Counted from the stretch's first letter, positions 42,766 to 55,600 are shown. The stretch: DNA of 64,000 bases from Rhytidiadelphus loreus (GCA_947034895.1 OX344761.1:91773447-91837446), one strand, 5' to 3'. Notes: generated from the letters alone by a model not told the origin. A program made the numbers and translations.

Positions 42766-45389
42766 AAGTCTAGAGAAGTAGGCAAAGGTCCTTCTCTAAG
42801 TTGAGCTCGGTGTCTTTCGTTGTTGGGCTTCACGGTAAGAAACTGTACCGACTTTTTTCCATCACAACTCCGAATTCGAGCATAATGAGACCCATCATCT
42901 AGCACCTTTGTCTCCATTCTCGATGCTGTAATGTATGGCTGACCTAAAATTATTGGATAAACTCCATAGTTTTGCACAAAGAAGTTTTGCTTCACTTCTA
43001 CATCTCCAATTTTTGTTGGTACAGCTGGGCATGCCCCATACAACTCTCCTCGCCCATTGTTGTCAGCCCTCATCACCCAACCATGATTTCTGTCAATTGG
43101 CCATTTGCCACTCTCGTAAATCTTTCGAGACATAATATTAATCTCGGATCCATGATCTACAAGAGCCAAAATGGACTCATCCAACTCCCCCAACTTAACA
43201 CGAGTTTCGGTGGTGGCTCTTGCCCAAAATGGATGAAGGTAATCCATTTGCTCTTCAATCTCTCCTTCCATCCTATGAACAATTGCACATTCATAGGTAT
43301 TTGCCTCCATCTCAATCTTTTTATTGTATGTTGAATGAGAGTCTTTCACCCCCTCAAATTCCTTCTCCATCACATCTTGACATTCCATAGAGCATTCACC
43401 TTTGGAAATATCATTCTTCTCACAACTCATACGTCCACAAGTACAAGTGTACAAATCTTCTTCTCCCTCTTCTTCCTCATCGGTAAAATATTCTTCAGTA
43501 GAAAAATACTCTTCGTCAGAAAAAAACTCTTCTGCATCTTCGTAAGTTTCATCTTCACATGCCTCAAACATTGGATCGCACATCATAGAAAACACTTGAC
43601 TGATCTCAGTCTCTTCATTTTTTGTCATGCGAGTATCCAACGCTTGTACCATAACTGTCTCAGCTGTCATCTGCCTCTTCCTCTTGATGACATCAATGAT
43701 AAGCTCGTGAAAATCTTTCTTGGCAATACCAAGAGCTTCTCTCAATGTAAACTCAATCTTGGCATCTAGAATTCTCTCTTCTAGAATGCCCTTCATGTCA
43801 ATTGAAGATTCAATGTCCGATTGCAGTTTGTAAGCTGGTGCTTTGCCCTTGCCTTTGTTTGAATCTTCTTTTTCCTTCCCTTTCTTATCATGGCTTGTAC
43901 CTTCCCACATCTCCTTAGGAAGTGGTTCATCTCCTGGATGAACAAAAGTAGGCGATTTCCCATGCCTCTGTCGGGTATGAGCAGCAGGACCTTCTCCCTT
44001 TTCACCTTCTTTGAGCCCATGAGGTTTTCTTTTAGATAATGGCTCTTCCACATCATCTTCTTCAATAGGTCGCCCTCGTTTCTCTTCAACGACGACATCT
44101 TGTTCCATACTATTGCCTTGAATCTCTCCCAAAAAGGCTCTGATGCTAACCGCATCAACAGGATCTTCCCAACCAGTTGCCTTTCGGATGGCTTGAGCTC
44201 CTCTTCGTAAAATCTCAAGAGCTAGAGCCTTCAAAGCCTCAACTTCTTGTTGTTCCACCTCTACGTGAAACATTTCAACACCTTTGGCATGTAGACCACT
44301 AGATCTCCCCATCTTGTCTTCAAGGATCTTCTTCATCCCTCCTTTGCCAAAGTTAGTGTTTAGAGGCAAGTTTGTGGCTGCATCATGAATTTTTCCATCC
44401 TTAAAAACAACTGTGCCTTCTTTCAGAGCTTCATCATAAGGTTTACAACCTCGAAGACTGTGGCTCTCTTCTTCATCGCAAAAAATGCATCTTCTTGTAA
44501 ATGTTTTTGCACCATCTGATGATTGAACTCCTCGTACCTTCTTCAACTCGCTCATTTCTACTCTCAGATCTCGAATGCCTTTGATCAGTTCATCAAGAGC
44601 ACCTTCATCAACTGTTTTGGATTTCTTTGAAGTTGATGTTGAAGGTGTAGGCGCAAGTGATGTTTTTGGAGTTGTTGTAACTGGTACGGGTACAACATCC
44701 ATATGTCCAGATACACCTCTAGATCTCACCCTCCGTTGCTTTGCGACAAGAGTGACAGTCTCCTCTACTCTTCTCCAATCGTTTGTGAAACCTCCTTCAG
44801 TGGTTCGATCACCAAGAAGTAAGAGAAGTCTATCCTCCAAAGCATCATCAGCTGCTTGCAAAAAGAGCTCAGCCTTCCTAGTATCAAGAAGGCGTCTTTC
44901 TGCCAAAGGTAGTTGGTTGTATTTCTTCTCAAAGTCTCGAAGCAACTCATTTGGGCCCATATTATTCCCAGGCCGTTGTTCGATCCAATCGAGAAAAGAC
45001 CTCTTGGTCATTCTTTCTGAGTCTTCGTCAAAATACTCGTCCCGTAGTCTTTCCTCAAACATCAACCACGAGACCACGTTTGCAGCATCTCCTCGAATTT
45101 CTTCAACTCTTTCACGAATCTCAGGAATAACTGCCAAGCTGAACGTTTGCATCATGCGGTCTTCTGACACTTGATGCACCTCCATTTCACAAACGTATGA
45201 TCTCAAGAACTTTGTGATGTTCTTTCCGTCAAATCTTCCACACTTATCAACGACACCCTTCAAAGCTTTGGTAGCCCCTTGACCACCAGGGTGTCCTCTC
45301 TGCTGCTGCTCCATAAACATCGCCAAGGCACCAAGTATGGCCTCCATGTTGGCTTGGGCTCCCAAAGGAGCCCCTCCAGTGTCTCCCAT
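42753..45389 (-). CDS. Ty3 gag-protease polyprotein, 878 aa (copy A)
   Basis: ATG 45389 to TGA 42753, uninterrupted. The N-terminal third is a retrotransposon Gag capsid-like domain (GRFDGKNITKFLRSYV near residue 52). A zinc knuckle of odd spacing (C-IFC-x5-H-x4-C near residue 300) follows, then a long charged linker with an acidic EEYFSTEEYFTDEEEEGEED stretch. An aspartic protease is near residue 745, where the active-site triplet is DHG (LALVDHGSEIN) in place of the usual DTG/DSG. Fusing protease to Gag rather than Pol means pol is reached by a -1 shift (see 42750-42765). The C-terminal ILGQPYI fits the protease flap end. The start lies about 55 bp downstream of the LTR and PBS. Confidence 0.9.
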   Translation of the reverse strand: MGDTGGAPLGAQANMEAILGALAMFMEQQQRGHPGGQGATKALKGVVDKCGRFDGKNITKFLRSYVCEMEVHQVSEDRMMQTFSLAVIPEIRERVEEIRGDAANVVSWLMFEERLRDEYFDEDSERMTKRSFLDWIEQRPGNNMGPNELLRDFEKKYNQLPLAERRLLDTRKAELFLQAADDALEDRLLLLLGDRTTEGGFTNDWRRVEETVTLVAKQRRVRSRGVSGHMDVVPVPVTTTPKTSLAPTPSTSTSKKSKTVDEGALDELIKGIRDLRVEMSELKKVRGVQSSDGAKTFTRRCIFCDEEESHSLRGCKPYDEALKEGTVVFKDGKIHDAATNLPLNTNFGKGGMKKILEDKMGRSSGLHAKGVEMFHVEVEQQEVEALKALALEILRRGAQAIRKATGWEDPVDAVSIRAFLGEIQGNSMEQDVVVEEKRGRPIEEDDVEEPLSKRKPHGLKEGEKGEGPAAHTRQRHGKSPTFVHPGDEPLPKEMWEGTSHDKKGKEKEDSNKGKGKAPAYKLQSDIESSIDMKGILEERILDAKIEFTLREALGIAKKDFHELIIDVIKRKRQMTAETVMVQALDTRMTKNEETEISQVFSMMCDPMFEACEDETYEDAEEFFSDEEYFSTEEYFTDEEEEGEEDLYTCTCGRMSCEKNDISKGECSMECQDVMEKEFEGVKDSHSTYNKKIEMEANTYECAIVHRMEGEIEEQMDYLHPFWARATTETRVKLGELDESILALVDHGSEINIMSRKIYESGKWPIDRNHGWVMRADNNGRGELYGACPAVPTKIGDVEVKQNFFVQNYGVYPIILGQPYITASRMETKVLDDGSHYARIRSCDGKKSVQFLTVKPNNERHRAQLREGPLPTSLDFMDF

Positions 45390-45422
45390 CGTCCTTAGCC
45401 AAAACTAATCGCCCCGAAACTT

Positions 45423-45440
45423 CTCTCAGTGGAAGCACCA
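45423..45440 (-). other. Primer-binding site, tRNA-Thr-like (copy A)
   Basis: Element-sense TGGTGCTTCCACTGAGAG, starting with the TGG that pairs with tRNA CCA, two nt after the LTR end. Its complement ends CTCAGTGGAAGCACCA, close to the 3' end of plant tRNA-Thr genes as I remember them (5' GCTTCCA acceptor strand). The same site is at 58902-58919. Confidence 0.55.
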
Positions 45441-45442
45441 AA

Positions 45443-47458
45443 TGTCGTGTAGAGAGAGTTTGCCTCGGGAAATCACGAGGATTCTGGCTGCGACTAGAAA
45501 TGGCTCGGGAATGAAATAAATTGTAACTTGTCGAATCTTCAAATCTTCGAGTCTTCAAATCTTCAAACTGCTACTCGTTGTCCTATCCTGTTGTGTTTCT
45601 AAATAGGCCAAGGGTTAAGGTAGGGTGATAAGAAACCACGGGCTTCGGACGTGTAAAACGGGACGGCCAGACCACGAGCTGAGCCGTCCGAGGGATTGGA
45701 TCCTAAATTTCAAACCCACGGTGACCAGCAAACTTGCCTCACCAGTGGGAACAACATAAAAGTCTCGACCATGTGGGCAATTAACCCCACTTCGTCGCAT
45801 CCACAACACCAAATGAGGCTAGTATTGGTGTGAACCAAACTGCCCGCAACAATAAAATGAAATTTACAAAGCCACAAGCCACACACATACAAACACACAA
45901 GTCTTCCAACTCCTTCAACTCCAACTCCCAAGCTGATCTTTGGATGAGTGTCTTTGTTGATCTATAACTCCAAATGAACTAAATGATAGCTTTTCGGAAA
46001 GCTAAAACAATCATCTACTTCTCCTCCAAATTTCATACAATTCTAAGACTCTGTCCAACCTCTATGGCCATCCAAAGTTTCGGCCTTGAGAAGGGAAAGG
46101 CAGCAGACCTTCCTTCGCTTCCACACTCACAACTTTCTCATACAAACTCCAAATAGAACGAATGATAGCTTCATGAAAAGCTAACACAATTTCCTACACT
46201 CCCTCCAAATTTCATGGCAAAACAAGAACCTGTCCGTCTTTTATGGTCGGTCGAAGTCTCTGCCTCTTAATTTTAAAGGCAACAAACCTCCCTCCACTCA
46301 AACTAGCACAACTTTTGCTTCACAACTCCAAATCAAGCAAGTGAGATCAATTTGAAAACTACACACCATGATACACAACACCTCCAAATTTCATTTCAAA
46401 ATACTTCAAATTCACAACACAATGAGCCCTCAAACATTCGGGCCTTTCTAAACTCACAACGGGAGAGAAGGTGAATAGTGTTCCCTTTTTTCTCCACCTT
46501 ATCTCTACTCTAACTACACAAACAAGTGGGGTCAGCCCCTAACTCACTCCCAAAGCTCTCACATCAATAATTGAGCCCTTATTTGACCCCACAACTATCT
46601 CTTTATCTTTATCTTAGAAAGAAAATTCACTTCAAGTTCACCTAGAAGGAAAACTATTTCATTAATTCCTTTCTATCTTTTCTTTCTCTATTTTCAACAC
46701 CCAAAATGAAATCTACAAACAACTAACATAAAATAAATGTCTTTTCAAAGGTAAAAAACTAAAGTCTTCAAAGAAACTTCACTCCATCTTCAAGAACTTG
46801 AGAATTCGCTTGATGGTAGTAGCAACAAACTCAACACGATCCACCTTTGTCAAGGGATTGACCGGCCCCTCTAACCATCGTTGGTGACCGCGACTCCCTT
46901 TAATAGGCCTGACCATACAATAGTATTGATCGTCGTTAAGACCTTCAAAACTCCCTTCGAATGTCACTTCTTGGGTACCAGGTTCAACACACCCAACCTG
47001 CAACAGGATCACTAGTGCTCGAGCTCCACGCTGTAGGTTCCCGTGCCATCGCTGCTCCACACGGGGTTGCTTTGGCGGTCGAGAAGGCCCAGATTCATCT
47101 TGAGGACGCTCGTGCGATAATGAAAGACCTAGCGGTTGAAGAGGTTGAGCCGGTAGTTGAGATAACGAAAACTCAAACTCCGATTCTGGTAGAGGCTCCT
47201 CATCCTGAGACTCAGAAAAAACCCTCCAATTCGACATACTGAAATCTATAACATACAATAAAGAAACTACTTCAAGTTTGGTGGCATTCTAAGATGATAA
47301 CCTATTCTTATATAGATGGCTCATGTCATTGTGAGAAGGCGTCATCTTGAAGCTACTAAGGATGATGTCATCTTTATTTTTATATTATTAAAATCAAATC
47401 TATGGAAATAATGTATTACTATGCATTTTTACACTATGTACGCATTTACAGTGCGACA
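45443..47458 (-). repeat. LTR 2 (shared by units A and B)
   Basis: Same 2,016-bp sequence as LTR 1, with TGTCG...CGACA ends. On its left is the PBS of unit A and on its right the PPT of unit B, so a single LTR serves two internal regions. Confidence 0.85.
46779..47237 (-). CDS. LTR-encoded ORF, 152 codons (LTR 2)
   Basis: Identical in translation to the ORF of LTR 1, with ATG 47237 lying 70 nt after the TATA box at 47307-47314. Function unknown. Confidence 0.5.
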   Translation of the reverse strand: MSNWRVFSESQDEEPLPESEFEFSLSQLPAQPLQPLGLSLSHERPQDESGPSRPPKQPRVEQRWHGNLQRGARALVILLQVGCVEPGTQEVTFEGSFEGLNDDQYYCMVRPIKGSRGHQRWLEGPVNPLTKVDRVEFVATTIKRILKFLKME

Positions 47459-47468
47459 TTCACCCCCT

Positions 47469-50400
47469 CTAAACCTGCACATCCTCCGGTATGTGCCAAG
47501 TTGAATCCTCGTGGTCATCTACTACGATTTCGGTCTCCTCTTCTTCCGTCTCTTGATTCTGGGATAAAGGTAAAAAAGCATTCAAATCTTCATTGTAAAT
47601 TTCTCCATCTCTTCTCCGAAACACTTTGATACGTTTGCCAGCAATAGGAATTCTCAAAGGAGTTCCATCTAATTCTCGAAGCGAATATGTGGCGTTGTTG
47701 TGTACTGTCACTACCACATAAGGTCCAAACCATCTCCGGGCAAACTTCCTCACTGTACTGTGTTGATGTTCTAATGTGCTATCGAACACCAACACCCAAT
47801 CTCCTTCTTTAATTTTTCTTGCCCTCAATCGATGAGTTCTGTCAAACCTTTCTTTGTTGTGTAGCCGCGCAGATTTCAACTTCTCCAATGCAATTTGATG
47901 GTCTTCTGGCAACCTCTCAAGTTGTTGAATACGAAGCTCAAGCAATCTCTCTGTGCTGATACCATCCTCCTACGACAAAAATATCCATGAAGGAACAAAT
48001 TCCTCTGCAGGCAATATGGGTTTATGGCCATGCATAAGTTCTACAGGCATATATCCAGTGACTGAACTATGTGTAGTTCTGTCAGCCCATAGAGCAAATG
48101 GAAGTAGTTTAGGCCAAACATTAGGCCTTCCTCTACATGCTTTAACCAATGCTTGAATAATAGGAGGATGACCTCTCTCAATTTTGCCATTGGCCTCTGG
48201 ATTATAAGCTGTTGTTAACTTCAATTTAACGCCATATCTGTTGAAGAAATCCTTTGCTTCAGCTGCATTCAATTCTCCTCTGTCTGCTCTCATTCCACCA
48301 ATACTCCCATATCGACTGAAAATATCTTCGAGTATAAAACGGCAGATATTTTCTGTTGTTTTGGTTCGAAGAGCTCTTCCCTCCACAAAGTTTGACAATT
48401 CTTCTCTAGCCAAAACGAGATACTTCATGCCCCACATTGCTGACGGCATGGCAACTAGATCAATCATCCATCGAAAATGAATGGAAGGCGGATATGTCGG
48501 ATGTAACTCATCTCTATGCCGAATTTTAGATTGCAATTGGCACATAGAGCATGAAGCAACAAACTCCTCAATGTCTTTGTACAACCCCTTCCACCAATAA
48601 CGCTCTTTGATCTTGGTATATGTAGCCCAAACTCCTCTATGACCAGCCCAAAGTGTATCATGAAACTTTTGAAGAACCTTGGATTTGGTCTCGGAATCTC
48701 CAACCACTCTCAACGGCATTTCATCTCTTCTTTTCGCCCTCTTCCACAGAAATCCGTCCCTCAAAAGATATCCATAAGATTGATGCCTTATATCTTTGTA
48801 TGTCTTATCCATCCAACCTTCTTGTCTCTTCAATGTACTCAAGTAAAGGCCAATCTCTTTCAACCTGCCTTCGTATAATTCTTCATTGAATGGTAAGACT
48901 TCATTAGCAGAGCTCTCTCCGTCTGTAGCTAATACATAGCCACCGTCTAAAAGTTCTTCACAATCTTCATGAGCCATCATCTCTTCTTCATTAAAATATC
49001 TGGCTCTTGAAAGCATGTCTGCTAGTGAATTTTGCTTTCCAGCAATGTGCACCAAAACTGGATTAAGAGATTTGATGTATGCAATCCACCGAAGCATAGC
49101 AATATCCGGTGAAGAACAATTGGCTATCATACCAAGTAGGGGTAAGCAATCAGTCTCCAATATGACATTGGCTCCAATCAAGTAGTTTCTGTCTGCTTTT
49201 AGCGCTGTAAGCGCTCCCCAAAGTTCTCGTTTCACTTGCGGATAAGCTCTTTACCGTTCTGTAAGAATTCTAGCTCCAAATCGAATGGCAAATCTTCTCC
49301 CTTCTGCATCATCTTGTCCAACGGCCCATCCAATGGCTATCGGACTTGTATCAACGGTTATAATCACTGGTCTACCGCTTTCATAATCAACTTGTTTTAG
49401 AAGCGGTGGTGATTTCAAAGTCTTCTTCAACTCCTCCATGACTATATCTTGCTCACGTTGCCACACAAATTTGTTTCTTTTCCTCAATAATTTGTAAAGA
49501 GGTTCTGATATGTGAGCAAAATGGGGAATTCAAATCTGATAGAAGACGCATGCTCCTAGAAACCTCCTTACTTCGGTGACATTGCTACAGGCCTTCATTC
49601 TTCCAATAGCATCCACTTTCTCAGGGTTAGGTTTTCTTCCATATCGTCCGCATAAATGGCCAACTACCAGAATCTCCTCAACTCCAAACTTTGATTTTTC
49701 AATAGAAAGCGTCAAGTCCACTTCTTCGAGTCTCGTCAAGATTTTCTCTACATCATCAATATGATCATTGACAAATGCTCTACATCCATCATCTTGAATA
49801 GTCAAGTCTTTGACAACTTCCTCGCAACCTTTTATGGGAATGTCATCCACAAAAGGTATTGTCTTCTTAGGTACAAAATCTCGTAAGATTTGATTCATGG
49901 CATTTTGCATGTGTGCCACTGAGTTTGTAGCACCTTGAGGCAATGTACACATTCTAACCAATCCAAGTGGAGTCTTCATGGTCGTCAAATCTCTGCTCTC
50001 AGCAGCTAATTGAAATTGATCATAACCAGAGTATAGATCTCCAATGGAATAAATAGCGTGCCCCGCAAACGCTTCTGCCACTTCATCAACAATAGGTCCC
50101 GAACCTTTGTTTCTGATTGTTACTCCATTCGCCGGTTGCATGTCTTGAATGAACCTTAATGCTCCAGACTTTTTTGGTACAGTAAACCATCGATTAGAAT
50201 ATGGAGCCATCGAAGGTTCAAGAATGCCCATGCGCATCTTCTCTTTGAGCAATTCAACCAATTTAGGAAGTAGAGCTCGTGGCACCGGAATTGGTTTTAA
50301 ATCCCAAGGTACATGTGGTACCGTGAAAATTACCATTGGTGCTATTATACCAGGTTGAACGCATCCAATCTCATCCGGTGAAGAAGCAAAAGCCTTCCCA

Positions 50401-51050
50401 TGCTTAAAAAGCATGTTTTGAAACTTCTTCCTCTCCAACTCAGTCAAGAAATTATCCCCTCCTATCTTCAATGTTTTCAAAGTCTCTTCTGTAAATTTGT
50501 GCCCGATCTTCTTTGCTTCTCTGAGACCCGGTTCCTTCTCCGCTTGTCTGATATGGTCATCGGTATCAAAAGGTAATTGAGTTGCTACTGGTTTAACTTT
50601 CTTGGCCACAGTTTTGTATTTGGTATTCACCATGGCCTCATGTTTCAATCCGTAGCTCTGAAACTCATCAACCTTTGATACTATCTCCATCACTTCATCA
50701 TACAATGACTTGGTATGAATTTCAACTACAACTTCACTGTCTCGAATTTCTTCTCCATCGATATGTAAGGCATGCAAAACTTGTAATATGTCATCTGCCA
50801 TGCCTTCTTCTTCAAATACTCCAGATATATGATCATCATCTGAAATCACCTTCATCTTTTTTAACTTTTTCTCCGTTTTTCCTACAACCCTTTTATATAT
50901 AGGGTTTAGATTCTTCACGCTTGTGAAGCTCACAAAACCACACTCTCCCATACTCAAAAATCCACATCCAATACTATGTACATCGGGGAACTCAAAGGAC
51001 GTTGATCTTTTTGCACCCGTGGCTCCCCTCTCCCCACGTGTGCATTTCAA
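47469..51050 (-). pseudogene. Ty3 pol, copy B, same three stops
   Basis: The translation is identical to copy A segment by segment (47469-47945, 47970-49235, 49251-49487, 49530-51050), with TAG, TAA and TGA at the corresponding places. All RT, RNase H and integrase motifs are as in copy A. Confidence 0.85.
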
Positions 51051-51659
51051 AAATCCATAAAGTCTAGAGAAGTAGGCAAAGGTCCTTCTCTAAGTTGAGC
51101 TCGGTTGTCTTTCGTGTTGGGCTTCACGGTAAGAAACTGTACCGACTTTTTTCCATCACAACTCCGAATTCGAGCATAATGAGACCCATCATCTAGCACC
51201 TTTGTCTCCATTCTCGATGCTGTAATGTATGGCTGACCTAAAATTATTGGATAAACTCCATAGTTTTTGCACAAAGAAGTTTTGCTTCACTTCTACATCT
51301 CCAATTTTTGTTGGTACAGCTGGGCCATGCCCATACAACTCTCCTCGCCCATTGTTGTCAGCCCTCATCACCCAACCATGATTTCTGTCAATTGGCCATT
51401 TGCCACTCTCGTAAATCTTTCGAGACATAATATTAATCTCGGATCCATGATCTACAAGAGCCAAAATGGACTCATCCAACTCCCCCAACTTAACACGAGT
51501 TTTCGGTGGTGGCTCTTGCCCAAAATGGATGAAGGTAATCCATTTGCTCTTCAATCTCTCCTTCCATCCTATGAACAATTGCACATTCATAGGTATTTGC
51601 CTCCATCTCAATCTTTTTATTGTATGTTGAATGAGAGTCTTTCACCCCCTCAAATTCCT
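51047..51659 (-). pseudogene. Gag-protease copy B, 3' end only, cut by the gap
   Basis: The protease end of gag, including DHGSEIN, is present, then the sequence enters the 500-N gap. Single-base differences from copies A and C in short homopolymers (near 51103-51116, 51265, 51324-51330 and 51500) break the frame. Their position next to the gap suggests consensus errors rather than biology. Confidence 0.7.
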
Positions 51660-52159
51660 NNNNNNNNNNNNNNNNNNNNNNNNNNNNNNNNNNNNNNNNN
51701 NNNNNNNNNNNNNNNNNNNNNNNNNNNNNNNNNNNNNNNNNNNNNNNNNNNNNNNNNNNNNNNNNNNNNNNNNNNNNNNNNNNNNNNNNNNNNNNNNNNN
51801 NNNNNNNNNNNNNNNNNNNNNNNNNNNNNNNNNNNNNNNNNNNNNNNNNNNNNNNNNNNNNNNNNNNNNNNNNNNNNNNNNNNNNNNNNNNNNNNNNNNN
51901 NNNNNNNNNNNNNNNNNNNNNNNNNNNNNNNNNNNNNNNNNNNNNNNNNNNNNNNNNNNNNNNNNNNNNNNNNNNNNNNNNNNNNNNNNNNNNNNNNNNN
52001 NNNNNNNNNNNNNNNNNNNNNNNNNNNNNNNNNNNNNNNNNNNNNNNNNNNNNNNNNNNNNNNNNNNNNNNNNNNNNNNNNNNNNNNNNNNNNNNNNNNN
52101 NNNNNNNNNNNNNNNNNNNNNNNNNNNNNNNNNNNNNNNNNNNNNNNNNNNNNNNNNNN
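51660..52159. other. Assembly gap (500 N)
   Basis: Exactly 500 N, a standard placeholder. Comparison with unit A shows the missing stretch should be about 3.6 kb: the rest of gag, the 5' leader with PBS, and about 1.5 kb of an LTR. A larger number of missing repeat units cannot be excluded. Confidence 0.95.
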
Positions 52160-52417
52160 AGGTTCAACACACCCAACCTGCAACAGGATCACTAGTGCTC
52201 GAGCTCCACGCTGTAGGTTCCCGTGCCATCGCTGCTCCACACGGGGTTGCTTTGGCGGTCGAGAAGGCCCAGATTCATCTTGAGGACGCTCGTGCGATAA
52301 TGAAAGACCTAGCGGTTGAAGAGGTTGAGCCGGTAGTTGAGATAACGAAAACTCAAACTCCGATTCTGGTAGAGGCTCCTCATCCTGAGACTCAGAAAAA
52401 ACCCTCCAATTCGACAT
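52160..52417 (-). CDS. LTR-encoded ORF, N-terminal part, cut by the gap
   Basis: The same reading frame as the ORF of LTR 1 from ATG 52417, ending at the gap edge after about 86 codons. No difference from the other copies is visible in this part. Confidence 0.45.
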
Positions 52418-52638
52418 ACTGAAATCTATAACATACAATAAAGAAACTACTTCAAGTTTGGTGGCATTCTAAGATGATAACCTATTCTTATATAGATGGC
52501 TCATGTCATTGTGAGAAGGCGTCATCTTGAAGCTACTAAGGATGATGTCATCTTTATTTTTATATTATTAAAATCAAATCTATGGAAATAATGTATTACT
52601 ATGCATTTTTACACTATGTACGCATTTACAGTGCGACA
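52160..52638 (-). repeat. Partial LTR after the gap (unit C)
   Basis: Corresponds to 38685-39164 of LTR 1, with the TATA box at 52487-52494 and the ...GCGACA end at 52638. The rest lies in the gap. It includes the first 86 codons of the LTR ORF (ATG 52417). Confidence 0.85.
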
Positions 52639-52648
52639 TTCACCCCCT

Positions 52649-55600
52649 CTAAACCTGCACATCCTCCGGTATGTGCCAAGTTGAATCCTCGTGGTCATCT
52701 ACTACGATTTCGGTCTCCTCTTCTTCCGTCTCTTGATTCTGGGATAAAGGTAAAAAAGCATTCAAATCTTCATTGTAAATTTCTCCATCTCTTCTCCGAA
52801 ACACTTTGATACGTTTGCCAGGCAATAGGAATTCTCAAAGGAGTTCCATCTAATTCTCGAAGCGAATATGTGGCGTTGTTGTGTACTGTCACTACCACAT
52901 AAGGTCCAAACCATCTCCGGGCAAACTTCCTCACTGTACTGTGTTGATGTTCTAATGTGCTATCGAACACCAACACCCAATCTCCTTCTTTAATTTTTTC
53001 TTGCCCTCAATCGATGAGTTCTGTCAAACCTTTCTTTGTTGTGTAGCCGCGCAGATTTCAACTTCTCCAATGCAATTTGATGGTCTTCTGGCAACCTCTC
53101 AAGTTGTTGAATACGAAGCTCAAGCAATCTCTCTGTGCTGATACCATCCTCCTACGACAAAAATATCCATGAAGGAACAAATTCCTCTGCAGGCAATATG
53201 GGTTTATGGCCATGCATAAGTTCTACAGGCATATATCCAGTGACTGAACTATGTGTAGTTCTGTCAGCCCATAGAGCAAATGGAAGTAGTTTAGGCCAAA
53301 CATTAGGCCTTCCTCTACATGCTTTAACCAATGCTTGAATAATAGGAGGATGACCTCTCTCAATTTTGCCATTGGCCTCTGGATTATAAGCTGTTGTTAA
53401 CTTCAATTTAACGCCATATCTGTTGAAGAAATCCTTTGCTTCAGCTGCATTCAATTCTCCTCTGTCTGCTCTCATTCCACCAATACTCCCATATCGACTG
53501 AAAATATCTTCGAGTATAAAACGGCAGATATTTTCTGTTGTTTTGGTTCGAAGAGCTCTTCCCTCCACAAAGTTTGACAATTCTTCTCTAGCCAAAACGA
53601 GATACTTCATGCCCCACATTGCTGACGGCATGGCAACTAGATCAATCATCCATCGAAAATGAATGGAAGGCGGATATGTCGGATGTAACTCATCTCTATG
53701 CCGAATTTTAGATTGCAATTGGCACATAGAGCATGAAGCAACAAACTCCTCAATGTCTTTGTACAACCCCTTCCACCAATAACGCTCTTTGATCTTGGTA
53801 TATGTAGCCCAAACTCCTCTATGACCAGCCCAAAGTGTATCATGAAACTTTTGAAGAACCTTGGATTTGGTCTCGGAATCTCCAACCACTCTCAACGGCA
53901 TTTCATCTCTTCTTTTCGCCCTCTTCCACAGAAATCCGTCCCTCAAAAGATATCCATAAGATTGATGCCTTATATCTTTGTATGTCTTATCCATCCAACC
54001 TTCTTGTCTCTTCAATGTACTCAAGTAAAGGCCAATCTCTTTCAACCTGCCTTCGTATAATTCTTCATTGAATGGTAAGACTTCATTAGCAGAGCTCTCT
54101 CCGTCTGTAGCTAATACATAGCCACCGTCTAAAAGTTCTTCACAATCTTCATGAGCCATCATCTCTTCTTCATTAAAATATCTGGCTCTTGAAAGCATGT
54201 CTGCTAGTGAATTTTGCTTTCCAGCAATGTGCACCAAAACTGGATTAAGAGATTTGATGTATGCAATCCACCGAAGCATAGCAATATCCGGTGAAGAACA
54301 ATTGGCTATCATACCAAGTAGGGGTAAGCAATCAGTCTCCAATATGACATTGGCTCCAATCAAGTAGTTTTCTGTCTGCTTTTAGCGCTGTAAGCGCTCC
54401 CCCAAAGTTCTCGTTTCACTTGCGGATAAGCTCTTTACCGTTCTGTAAGAATTCTAGCTCCAAATCGAATGGCAAATCTTCTCCCTTCTGCATCATCTTG
54501 TCCAACGGCCCATCCAATGGCTATCGGACTTGTATCAACGGTTATAATCACTGGTCTACCGCTTTCATAATCAACTTGTTTTAGAAGCGGTGGTGATTTC
54601 AAAGTCTTCTTCAACTCCTCCATGACTATATCTTGCTCACGTTGCCACACAAATTTGTTTCTTTTCCTCAATAATTTGTAAAGAGGTTCTGATATGTGAG
54701 CAAAATGGGGAATTCAAATCTGATAGAAGACGCATGCTCCTAGAAACCTCCTTACTTCGGTGACATTGCTACAGGCCTTCATTCTTCCAATAGCATCCAC
54801 TTTCTCAGGGTTAGGTTTTCTTCCATATCGTCCGCATAAATGGCCAACTACCAGAATCTCCTCAACTCCAAACTTTGATTTTTCAATAGAAAGCGTCAAG
54901 TCCACTTCTTCGAGTCTCGTCAAGATTTTCTCTACATCATCAATATGATCATTGACAAATGCTCTACATCCATCATCTTGAATAGTCAAGTCTTTGACAA
55001 CTTCCTCGCAACCTTTTATGGGAATGTCATCCACAAAAGGTATTGTCTTCTTAGGTACAAAATCTCGTAAGATTTGATTCATGGCATTTTGCATGTGTGC
55101 CACTGAGTTTGTAGCACCTTGAGGCAATGTACACATTCTAACCAATCCAAGTGGAGTCTTCATGGTCGTCAAATCTCTGCTCTCAGCAGCTAATTGAAAT
55201 TGATCATAACCAGAGTATAGATCTCCAATGGAATAAATAGCGTGCCCCCGCAAACGCTTCTGCCACTTCATCAACAATAGGTCCCGAACCTTTGTTTCTG
55301 ATTGTTACTCCATTCGCCGGTTGCATGTCTTGAATGAACCTTAATGCTCCAGACTTTTTTGGTACAGTAAACCATCGATTAGAATATGGAGCCATCGAAG
55401 GTTCAAGAATGCCCATGCGCATCTTCTCTTTGAGCAATTCAACCAATTTAGGAAGTAGAGCTCGTGGCACCGGAATTGGTTTTAAATCCCAAGGTACATG
55501 TGGTACCGTGAAAATTACCATTGGTGCTATTATACCAGGTTGAACGCATCCAATCTCATCCGGTGAAGAAGCAAAAGCCTTCCCATGCTTAAAAAGCATG

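Noticed and set aside
51267..52438. Long frames spanning the N gap on both strands
   Set aside because: They are open only because N codons contain no stops. They join unrelated parts of gag and LTR.
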